Source: Eutypella sp. D-1 (lineage: Eukaryota > Ascomycota > Sordariomycetes > Xylariales > Diatrypaceae). Taken from it: a stretch of 37,055 bases of DNA. The stretch covers positions 1-37,055 of the forward strand of contig JAJTTP010000044.1 of assembly GCA_023313575.1 (NCBI GenBank), in the 5' to 3' direction. Positions 9,427 through 21,400 of the stretch are shown piece after piece (the stretch's first letter is position 1; the number at the start of each line of letters is the position of its first letter). The notes below the pieces were generated by a model. That model saw only the letters and a program-made list of their open reading frames with translations, ran no database searches and was not told the DNA's origin. Both the position numbers and the translations under genes were made by a program.

Positions 9427-12400
9427 TTAAGAACCCCAGTAATATATTGAAACGTACAAAAAAAGCCAAACGACATCTACAAACAAACTTATAATAATTA
9501 AATTATAATTAAAAACTTTCAATTTGATATCCACTAGATTATAATTATAATAACCTTTATAAACTTCGACTGTACATTCGCGAGCATTTCAGCTCTACGT
9601 AGATGATCCAGTCTGTAGCGATGTTTATAGCCACCGACGGTCTTCAACTAAAGTAGAAAAACCTAAATTAGTTATTAACCGTTTTAACCTTATCAAATCA
9701 TTAAAATTATAATGTTCTTGCTATAACATTTTATCCATTAAATTTTATTTCCTTATAATACAGACAGATATTAATAGGATTAACAATTAGGTGAGATTTT
9801 ACTCACGACACCTTAGAGATGTCAGTATAATATAGCACCTTCAAAACCCACGTGATGATTATCAGTGACATGATAACTATATATTCTTCAAAGTGCTACT
9901 GATAAGAATGCCGTACCTATTAGCACGTGAAACCCATGAACAAAAGAAATTATTCAAAAACTCTCGTCTTTGTTTAGACAATGTCATCAATACAATATGC
10001 CATATATTGTAAAGCAAGATTTTTTGTCGTTGAATCTTCTAATACTGATATTTTATCGTAACATCTAATATTAGGTTGATTGCAAATTGTCTAATAATTT
10101 ATAATATTAACTCTTATTATGTAAAGTGAACTAATAAATATAAATCCTATTTAGATTTTCATGCGATTAACCTTGTTTTCTATTTATGATATAACATAAT
10201 TTAGTTGTATTAAGTCCTCACTCGTAAAGCGAAAATTACACATACTTCTAGATAAATTAAAAGAACGTGCCTCACACTTAGTTTATCCTATATAATTAAA
10301 TAGGGCCTTCATGAATTTTTCATTTATTTTTTTTCTCCCACTCTTTTTATAACGCTAGGGTTACGTTATTTATATTTAATTATATATTCTTCCTGTATTC
10401 ATTCCTGATTTAAAAGATTTTATTTTCTTAAGACCTTCAGGAGTTAAATGACCTTTGTCTGCCATAATCTTAGCTACTTCACAGAAATCTTGAAAATCCA
10501 TAGACTTTACTCCGAGTAAAGGATAGTTATGGAAAAAAGGAATGATCTTGTGAATAAGATCGCTAAATTTATACACAACAAAGGTTACTCCATTTGACCT
10601 GGTTGAAACCTTCTCTATATTACCACATCCTAAATAATCCATAAATTTTGTTAATAAAAACTCATCCCTAATATGTTGAGAGATAGAAAAAGATATACCT
10701 ACTCTGAAGCCCACAGAATAAGATTTAGATTTGGTTACATTAACATAAAAACAACCCTCCCCATCTACAAAACCTGCTAATCAATTAGGATCCATTACAA
10801 CAGCTGAATTTACTTTTGGCCGCAGTTCAGGTATAACAGTTGGAAATTGAATTGTTAATTTATCGGATAAACCTGAATTCATTGAGGCTTTAATACTTAC
10901 AATTCGGAGAATTCCATCTAAATCCTTGTGAACTTTACTATTTAATAAATTAATAGCTTGCTTAAATAAAAGGTAATCTGCATTCTTTTGAGTAATTAAA
11001 GGATATTTATCAAAATGAGGTATAATAACATTAACTATATCTCTCAAAGACTGAACACTATAAACTACTTTATTTGAACTCTCATATTCGCTGATTATAC
11101 CTATACCAAAATAATACTTTATTCTCCTTAACAATAAAATATCTCTATAGTGTAACTCTATTCTAAATTCAGGTACAACTGTTCACCCAGATTTTAAAGT
11201 ACTTTTCTTAGAAAGTTTTATACTAAAACTTGATTCAGCATCGGCAAACCCAGTGACTCAGTAAGGGGAAAGTGGAAATTCTGCAACATTTATACGCGGT
11301 GAAGCGGTGCTATATAACCTTTTATTAACAAAGTTGAAATAAGAATTATAATAAATATTAACATAATAATTGAAAAAAAAACAAAACTTGCAAAGAAAGC
11401 CAGTTGCAAAGAAAAAGCTAGTACCGAAAATACCATCACTTATAGTGAAAGATGAAACACTATATTCTATTCCTTGGACAATTATGTTATCATAAGGCAT
11501 TTAATCCTTATCTCAATAATTCACATTATTGTTCAGACTATGCCATCTATACAATATGCGATATATTGTACTACAAGATTTAAATAAAAAGGGGGTTTGC
11601 TTAAAAATCCGGAAGATAAAACTATAAATTCCTGAATTATCTAATACCTTTACCTGCCTTCATAGTTTAAAGGCGATAGGGTGGTAATCCTTTTTAAATA
11701 GTCGTTGAACCTACCTATACTAAAATTATTAATAAAGTTAATATAGGTTTGGCTGCAGATACTCTTGTATATTCTATTAATCAACACTAGTGAAGATAAT
11801 ACACTACTGTTACATACAAGATTTCCATGCAATTAACTTTGTTTTATCTGTCTAATTCATGTATAAAATCTGAAATTACTCTATAAATTCTATACATCCA
11901 TATAGACAGGGTCTACGATTTACTTTTTTTTTACATACTAGGGGCTTTTATTCCTAAATAACTATATTCTACCTTTATTCATTCCAGATCTTATCTTCTT
12001 AAGGCCTTCAGGAGTTAAATGAGATTTATCTTCCATAATTTTAGATACCTTATAGAAATCTAGATAATCCATAGACTTTATACCATGTAAAGGATATCTA
12101 TCAAAGAAAGTAAGTATCTTATCAATAAGATCGCTAAATCTATTTATAACAAATCTAACTTCATTAGTCCGGGTTGAAGATTTTTCGATCTTACCACACC
12201 CCAGGTAGTCAATCAATTTAGTGAATAATAGCTCATCTCTTACATGTTGAGTTATAGAGAATTGCATAGAAACCAAAAAACCTGAAGGAGTTTTAGCCTT
12301 TTGTACTTTAACATAAAAATAACCCTCTCCATCTACGAAACCTGCCAGTCAATTAGGGTGAACAAAACCCGCCAGTCAAAAAGTTAAGATAATTAACTAT

Positions 12401-15400
12401 TTATTCTTCCAGTAATCATCCCAGATTTTAAAGATTTTATCTTACGCATACCCTCCAAAGTTAAATGAGATTTATCCTCCATAATCTTAGCTACCGCGCA
12501 GAAATCTCTTAAATCCAAAGACTTCACACCCTGTAAGGGATATTTTTGGAAAAAAAAGGGATTATCTTACCTAGAATATCTCCAATTTTCGTTACAACAA
12601 AATCCATTTCATTCGATCTAGTTGATGGCTTGTTGACTCGTCCACATCCTAAGTACTCGATTAATTTAGCCATTAACAGTTCATCTCTTCTATGTTGAGT
12701 AATATAAAAAGTCAATTTAACTCTCACACCAGTCGAGTAATTTTTATCTGCGGAAACTAAAACATAAAAACAACCTTCTCCATCTACGAAACCTGTTAAT
12801 CAGTTAGGATGCGGTATAACAACATCAGAATTAACTCTTGGACGTGGATCGGGGATGACTGTTGGGAATTCAGATAAGATCGCTAAAGATAGCCCTTTAT
12901 TCATTGAGGCTTTAGCACTCAGAATTTGCATTATACCTTCTAATTCGTGGTGTGCTTTTCTATTTAATAAGTCAACACCTTTTTTAAATAAAAGGTAATC
13001 TGCCAGTTTGTGAGTAACTAAAGGATATTTATCAAAATGAGGTATAATAACGTTAGTTATATCTCGTACAGAACTAACAGTGTAGGTTATGACGTTCCTG
13101 TCTTCACGTTCACGAATAGTACCAACACCAAAGAAGGAATGTATCCTTCTTAATAACGCAGTATCTTTACTATGCAAATTAATAATAAAATCGGGTCTTA
13201 CTGCTCAACCTGCTTTGGATTTACTACTTTTAAACATACTCAGAGAAAAGCTTGACTCTGCATCTGCAAATCCAGATACTCAATAAGGACAAAGGTTAGA
13301 TTCTGATACTACATTTGTAGAATATAGTCTTTTTTCTTCTAGCGAAGCAACCCGCACAAAATTAACTATAGGACGAGGAACAGGTTGGACAGTAGGAAAT
13401 TGAGTTATTAATGTGTCGGATAATCCTCAATTCATTGATGCTTTAATACTTACAATTTTTTGGATACCCTCAAGATCAGATCTCGCTTTTAAATTCAACA
13501 ATTCAATACCTTGTTTAAATATTTTTTCCTTTCTCTTCAACGAGTAAAACGAGTGAAGAGAAAAGGAAAAAAGAGACAGGCGCGAAGATAATCAGCCTTC
13601 TTCTGGGTTATTAAAGGGTATTTATCAAAATGAGGTATTATCACATTGATTATATCACCAAGAGATTGAACACTGTAAACTACTAAATTTTTGCTGTCAT
13701 ATTGATTAATTGTACCTACACCAAACCCCCGCAGTAAGAATGCAGCGGGGGTTTAAAAAAGGACTGTATTTTTCTTAATAAGTCTCGGCAGTGTAAATCT
13801 ATTCTAAATTCAGGCGACACATTTCATCCTGATTTTAAGCTATTTTTTTTGCCATTTTTAGGCTAAAGCAAGACTCAGCATCCGCAAACCCAGTTACCCA
13901 ATAAGGACATAGCTCCGTTTCTTTTATCTTAACACTCTCCATAGATAATCATCTCTTACTCGATACTAATGAAAATGGAAGAGGAACTGTAAAAGGAGTG
14001 CGTCCAAGAGCTCCCGATCTTTTGCTAATACTGTTAAAGGCTTTGTCTAAATAAATAGGCTTCTCTCCAATTCTTGTGATAGTTTTTAAGGTAGAATAAT
14101 TATTTGGCGACCCTCAGCTACCTAGATTAAAAAAAAAGTAAATAAGAGGTTAAACCTGTGAAAATTACTGCCAATAATATAGTAGCTATAGAACCATATA
14201 AAGCTCCTTTTCTTTTTCCTTGAATTAAAGAATGATGAGCATATGTTACTGTAACCAAATCTCAAAATAATAGGTTATTTATGCTATTATCTATGTAATT
14301 AATATTAATTGAAATATTTACCCTTAATATAATATAACTTGTTAATTGTAAATTTAATATTAACCCTTGTATCTCATTTTTCTTTTATGAGATGAGATTT
14401 CGACTGTACATTAAGCAGCATTTCAGCCACCCATAGTGATCCAGTCTGTCGCGATCTCTATAAAGACCGACGGTCTAAACTTGTAACATTGGTTGTTGAC
14501 CGTGACACCATCACCTATAAATTAATTGATGTATTAATTTACAAAATATTTTGAATATTTTATTGCTTAAAATAGTATTTTTTTTTATAGAATTGCATAC
14601 TATACTACAATAGGTTCATGAAAAAAGATTTAACATATAGAATCTTTTGTATATACGCCCTAGTTGTATTTATCCTATTTCCATATTATTTAATTTATAT
14701 AAAAAATAAGGGTGCATAAAAGGTGAAACAAGGGGTGGGCTTCGCCCCTCAAAAGATGTAAATTAGATTTAGGTATGTATATACCATATTGATTGATAAT
14801 TCCTGTTTTAACTATTGAAACCTTTAACTTATATTTAGTGGTTAGAATATGTACTAGCAATTTAACTTCAGATAGAGTAAAATTATCCGTAGACAATTTT
14901 ACTCCCCTATCCTTAATTCAAGTCCCATCATCCATTATTCATATTGCTAAAGCGATAGGAGATAAGTAATGTTCTATTCAACCAGGGAGAGCTTTCTTAC
15001 CTTTACTATAAAATCCTTCATATATTCAGTCAAAAGAACTAAAAGTAAAAGTACGGAATCTGCAATAATAAACTAACTTACCGTGCCCTCCTGATCTACT
15101 TTGAATTTGAGGTATATTTTCTTTACAATAACCATGTTTAAATATATGTGCGTGAAGCCATATTAAATATTCAATATGATCTCCTTTTTGATAAAAAACA
15201 AACCTATACCCATCTTTACTTTTTTCCATAGAACCATCACCTAATAAAGATCCTAACAGAATACACAATATTTCATAATTATGAGGGCCTATACGTTTTA
15301 AAGAAGATATTCTACTAGAACTAAAAAGTAAAGGTAAAACAGGCAAAATAGATGAATACATTCTCTTCTCATTTAATGGTTCTACTATAGATTTTTTATA

Positions 15401-18400
15401 TGTAGTCTTTTCCCACTTTGGGAGTCTAGTTGCTCCACTTGATAATAGTATTCAACTCTAATTAAATAATAAGGTATAAAACTTAAAATTGTTCAGGAGT
15501 TATCACCAACATGCTATGGCTATCCCGCTGTGCAATGCATGGGATTTTCTTACCTCTTTACGATATTTGCACTCGTTATAGAGCCCGATTGTACATTTGG
15601 ACGGACATTGCAGCCCAACCCTGGGGAACCAATCTGTAGCGACATTTACAACTGCCGACGGTCTAAGACCAAGAATGTCCTTGACCGTTTCCACCTAATT
15701 TATCTATGGATATAAAACTGTTTGATTGTAATCTTACTTCAATTTCTTACTTTAACTTTTAGGTTTTAAGACTCCTAGTCTTTTAATTTTATAACCTTTC
15801 AATTCGACTGAATCTTCTAAATCTTCGATATCTAAACGTCTTTGTAAAGTATTAAACCCTACATTTATAAATTCGGCTGCTTTAGCTAAATTGGGCATCA
15901 CTAAAACTTCTCCTGATGGTTGAATAATTTCATAAACACTACTACTTGAACGATTACGTATAATCTTATTCGTATCTATATCTATTTGACGGCCATCCTT
16001 AAGATGTTTAATACTTGGCATAGCGTTAATTAGCAAATTTATTTCCTCTTCACTCAAAGATTCAACAGATCCTGAGTATGTAGATAATCTAAAATTATTC
16101 ATAGTATAAGACAATTTCAAAATTAACGATTTAGTTATTTCTTTTCTATGTGCTCCTATGTAAATAGCATTGCATATAATTTTAAAATCAGCAAAATCCA
16201 ACCCTTTTTTAGTTATAAATATATCTTCATAGAAGAAGGGTACTAAATAATTATTTAAAAAATGTACATTTTTTATGACTAATGATACAAGAGGTTTACT
16301 TTTACCTCTATACTTTTCATAACTTATCATAATAATTTGTGTAGATTTTAACTTATGAATAGAATATAAATCAAGATCCAGGTTATTTTCTAAATATTCT
16401 TTAATTTTAATCAAAACCGGAAGTTGTGTTTCTGTTAATTTAATAGAAAAGACAGGATCCATTGTTCTTCTTTCCAAGCTAAATGAACCATCTCCTTCTA
16501 TAAACCCTAGTAATCAACTTTTAGTTATAATTATTTCATGATTTATTACCATATTATAATCTTCACGGTTATAATTCATGTCATTTTTTAACTCTATTAT
16601 TTGAGCTATTAATTCACCCGTCAAGTTATTTCTATCAGTGTAAAGAATAAAGGCTTTTTTGAAAGCTAAAAAATCTAAATATTTGCTTGTATTTAAAGTA
16701 TAACTATCAAAAATAGAAATTAGTTTAGAAATATCGTCCTTTTTAGATATAGTCAAGATTTGACTATCTTTAGAAGCATATATAGACCCCATATCTAATT
16801 TACTTTGAATGTAATGTAAAGCATTAAAATCATCTTTGTGCAATCCTATTTTAAATCTAAAAGAGAAACCTTCAACTTTCCCTTTATTAAGAATCTGAGT
16901 TATATTAAACATACCCTCAGCATCTGAGAACCCCACAAACCATTTATAAAATTCATCCAAGTCTTTAGGGTTTACAGTGTTAAGGTGATCGATGGAATTA
17001 TTTTGATGTAGTGATGTACACAGTGACAAATCACTATTAGTACATAACACGAGGATCGAAGCCTCCAAAGATGAAATAAAAAGCATAATTAATATTTGCC
17101 CTAAGATTTCAAGATAAGTATAATTAAAAGTTAAATTTTGTCCATAGAGTGTGACTCTCACTCACACAGCAATAATTTCTCAAATATCTGAGAAACTGAC
17201 ATGTTTTACTGTATTAAGTAAAGGTAATTCAAACAACCTAATAGTTTATTTTGTATAGCATAGAGTGATGAAAATGCGGTCTGATAAGACTTAAGAATTT
17301 ATTTTTAGAACTAGAATTAACATAAAGTCAACTACTCCTACGGAGTAGTTGATGTTTCTAATCCTCAATTATCATTCAATGCAGCTTGTAACACTTTTAC
17401 ATCTTCTAAAGTAAATCCACTTGTATTAAATATATAACCTGATCGATGATCGAACTGTTTTCATTCTAAAAATAAACTAAGAAATACAGATAAGACCGAC
17501 TAACATCAACTAAGAACTATGCATTCTAAGATGAACGTCCTCTATTCATCCCTTCTTTAATTTGTATGATTTTTTGTAACCCACTCTCAGTTAAATGGGC
17601 TTTATTCTTCATTAACTCTGCTACCTCACAAAAACTTTGAAAATCTTTAGCCTTATTACCTAAGAGAGGATGCTTTGACAATAGCGGTATAATATGAGAA
17701 CAAATATCTGAAAACTTATAAACCACAAAATGCACAACATCGCTAGATTTCACATTTATTGTACCACAACCTAATTGATTCCTAATACTTTCCCATAAAA
17801 TGAAATCACGATTATTTTGCACCAGGAAGAAATTTAATTCAACCTGATAACCGACATTATATTTTGATGATTTCCTTAATTTTACAAAAAAGCAACCTTC
17901 ACCTTCTATTAATCCAGATAATCAGCTTAAATTTAAACTATCTAAAGCTAAAGAATTGTTAGAGTCCCGTGATAATGATGGTAGATTCATTTTAGCCTTT
18001 AGGTTAATAATTTTTTCTACACCTTCCCTAGTCAAGTGTTCCTTATTATTAATAAGATACACAGCCTCCTTCAACAATTGATAATCTAATCTCTTTTGAG
18101 TAATTAACGGGTACTTATCAAAATGCGGAATAATTTTTTCTATTAACTGAGAGATAGAAATTACTTTAAATGTGACATGATCTGTTCCTTGATATACACT
18201 TCCTATTGCAGCCCCATTACCAAAAAAAGACTGAATTTTATAAATCAAAGCTAAATCCTTTTTATGTAAATGCAAACTAAATTGAGGAGATACTTTTCAA
18301 CCTGAACTGAAGGACGTCCTTTCTATCATTTGAATGTGAAAACTACCCTCAGCATCTGAAAAGCCTGTAACATATCAAGGATCTAAAGGCACAGTACTAT

Positions 18401-21400
18401 TTTTTAAATCAACCCCTTCATAGTCAGTCGACACCAATTTTTGTGAAGCAGCAGACACCGAATATGACCTGGAACCACAAAACCGAGACCCGGTACACCC
18501 CAAAAAATAAGGGCTTCGCAGAGATAGAATAATAACTTTTAAACCTATTAATGTAATTAGATACACCAATAGAAAAACTGCTACACTGGCTACTACTACT
18601 TAGAGTAGCTCGGGCTACAAAAAGTACAAAAAAAAGAAGAATCAAAAACAAACAAATATATAGCAATAGAAAACTTGAAAAACTAATATTATCACCATCA
18701 TCCATTGCTCAAAACGCTAAACTTTTCTCTGTTAACAAACCACCTATACTTAAAGGTACTATTTTTCTTCCTTCCTTATAGAATAATTTGTGAAGTTCTG
18801 TTATAGATGTAAGCTGGCGAGTTGTAAAATAAAGTGAAGATGTGTTAAAAGCCTTTCTTTCTGCAGTTTTTAGACTTACGTTGACTGTACCTAAATATTT
18901 AAATCTTTCAAACAAATGTTCAATATATTCTCTGTGAATTATTGATTGTTCAAATCTCATAAAAGCATTTTCAGGGTTTTTTCTAGATATAAACAAATCC
19001 CCTAGAATCAAACCAAATAATATCTCATAATCCTCTCTGTTTATTAAAGGAAAACTACTCTTACTATAACCTTTTTTTTAACAGTTATCACCCTTGTACT
19101 TTCTGTACTTTTTGAGTAAGATCTGGTTGAAAAGGTAAGTTTTTCAAACTTTCTATTACTATATAACAAGATTAGATCATATCACATATAAATATACCTG
19201 AAGATAGCCGTAGGGTAGACTTATTAACATTAAATCTTACAATAATAGCTAACAGTCAACGGAATAACCTCTTAATTATTTTGTCGGTTCACCTTTAAGC
19301 ATCAGGTAGACAATAATTTATTATCATGCTAGTGGGAATAATCAATTGTATTAAAGGTTACTTCAGATAATTTATATAAGGGCGTTTGATCGTTGAAGTC
19401 TAACTCTAAATCTAATCAACCGGCTTTGCTTTTAAATATTTATAATTTAAAGAAATTATACATAATTAAATGCGATTTATAAAAAATTAAACACTAAACC
19501 CTATATAGTATTTAAACAGCTGCTTAGATTTATAGATATAACCTGCGGATTGTTTAAAAGATAGTTTATAATATAAACCAGATACCTGTTGTATTATTAT
19601 TTTAAAGGTCCCCGCAATTTGCCCTTTTCACATCGATCGACCCCCGATGCCCCTTTGAATTCTTACTTTTTTCAAAAGGATTAACTGGGTCTATACCCAT
19701 AGGAGGTCATTGTGCCCCCAGTTCAACTGTCGGTGTTAGCGCGCTATGAAAAAACGCTCAGAACACACTTAAAAAGAATAAAGCTTCAGTCACTATAAAT
19801 AAAAGAATACCAAAGTTTAATCCTTTTTGGACTGAGCCAGTATGATTTCCTAAAAAAGTCTACCCATTAGTATATTATCACTACACTATCGGACTATATC
19901 ATATTTAATGGGTTTGAAAAATAACGCATAAAATTTTTACGTGTAGTCTCTGAGGATCCTACTGGGATAATTATACGTCCTTTGGTTTCCTGCTGATTGT
20001 CTTATATTATAAGATTTCCCAGCACATAGTAAAATTTTTACGAGGGCACTTTATAATACATATCTTTTGCTTTATATAAATTTTCCTACCTGTCGCGAAG
20101 CCTAGCCTTTAAAAATCCAAATTTGATACGTTATATTTGGTATGTGACTAAGGATTTTAGTTTATTTTTTTTTAAGAGGCTAACCTGTGTAGCATTTAAA
20201 AGACAAAGCCACTAAACTTCTGATGCATCTAAACCTATTAAAGATCTAATATCTAATCTCCCTTTTTCAGTAAGATGTTCCTTGGATCTTATCATATAGT
20301 AAACAGTACTTCATTTATTATAATTATCTCATTTTTCGCCTAATAAAGGATATTTTGAAAAATAATTTACAAGAAGCTCAATATTATCTATAGACGTCAC
20401 AGATAAAGATAATACCTCTGAATGTGATTTATTACTATTATAACTTTTCACAGTACATCTTAAGAACGAGGCTAAATTTTCCATAAAAGGGAGCATATTG
20501 GAAGATGTAGGCTTATCATATGCACGTTGATCTAACCTAAATTTTAAACTTACACTTTCACTTACAGATCTTTTACGAGTCCCAGACTTAGGTTTACTTT
20601 CCACATATTTAATACCAAAATGTCCATCAGCTTCTGTAAAACCTGTAAATCAACTATTATCTCCAAAATTAGAAGTATCTAATAAACTTTCTGCTATATC
20701 TAAGGAGTATTTAATATTAAAAGATTTAATCAAATCATTAAATCTTTTATTTTTAGGTGTTCTTAGTTTACCATGCATTAATTTAATACAAATAAGAATT
20801 CCTTCTTTATCTCCAATAATATAACGAAGTGTACTATTTCCTGAAGTTTGAAAACGACCTATACCTCCTAATTCTGACTGAAGATAAGCATACATACCTA
20901 TATTATTAACATGTGAAGTAAACACTATTCTAGGATTAAGTATTCTATTCATTGTTGTAGTTCCTAAAGCAGGAATAGAAATAGATCCATCACCCTCTAG
21001 AAGACCTGCTAAGTAATAACCTAAACTATTTTTATCCTTTTTATAAAGGGAAGATTCCCTTTTAGGATATAAGCGTAAATTTGAATTATAAGTACTTAAG
21101 GCTTGTTTTACATCTTCAATAGGAATAGCTTTAGCTGTGTTTAAATAAAAAAAATTCAATGTATATTGTATTAACCGCGACGTTACAGTACCCTCACTAA
21201 CTATATCTCTGAATCAGAATGACATAGATAAAACTAATGACACAAGAGCTAAAAAAAATACATTATGTCCCTGACTAAAACTATGCATAGATAATGCTCC
21301 ACAACTAGTTAAAGCAAATAAACTAATACTAGTATTCAAAGGTCATGGTGAAGGAGATACTAAGTGGAAAGGATGATTTTGAAAATTACTTCTTACTATT

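Larger units (their letters stand above)
11479..14152 (-). other. cox3 intron 5, group I with tandem decayed endonuclease genes
   Basis: The 2.67-kb intron splits the Phe codon of IFTGF/QGIEY. The ribozyme 3' part is in 11479-11950: an S-type segment GGCATAGTCTGAACA near 11532-11546, an R-type GTTCAACGACTA near 11699-11710, and a Q-type GTATCTGCAGCC near 11752-11763. The 5' part holds three partial LAGLIDADG copies in tandem. The frame runs on from exon 5 (TSYLLFFF) before decaying. Confidence 0.75.
17234..19676 (-). other. cox3 intron 2, group I, with nested endonuclease genes
   Basis: A 2.44-kb intron between PVNP and FELPLL, T and G at its borders. Near the 5' end are a P-type segment CAAATTGCGGGGACC (about 19610-19624) and a Q-type CAATCCGCAGGTT (about 19540-19552). 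The rest of 19060-19600 is ribozyme-like and AT-rich with no other gene. The region 17340-19060 contains one endonuclease gene inserted into another. I could not place R and S with confidence. Confidence 0.7.

Noticed and set aside
9239..9469. 76-codon frame MAFFVRFNILLGFLNS...
   Set aside because: Its first part is cox3 exon 8 read one base out of phase; the rest overlaps the decayed nuclease.
11650..11832. 60-codon frame in cox3 intron 5
   Set aside because: It covers the R and Q core elements of the ribozyme and shows no protein motif.
15452..15470. Alternative reading of cox3 exon 4 as ELNTIIKWSN
   Set aside because: Exon 3 already supplies LLNTV; the correct phase of exon 4 gives ILLSSGAT, matching the family and the total length.
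15530..15715. Plus-strand frame sharing residues (PDCTFGRT, QPNPGEP, CSDIYNCRRS) with one at 34871-35119
   Set aside because: The shared residues are the antisense of the conserved group I ribozyme core. The conservation is of RNA, not of protein, and all real genes are on the other strand.
18424..18705. 93-codon hydrophobic frame starting MDDGDNISF
   Set aside because: It begins inside the MDDG motif of the interrupted nuclease and then reads the start of the nested gene in the wrong phase.
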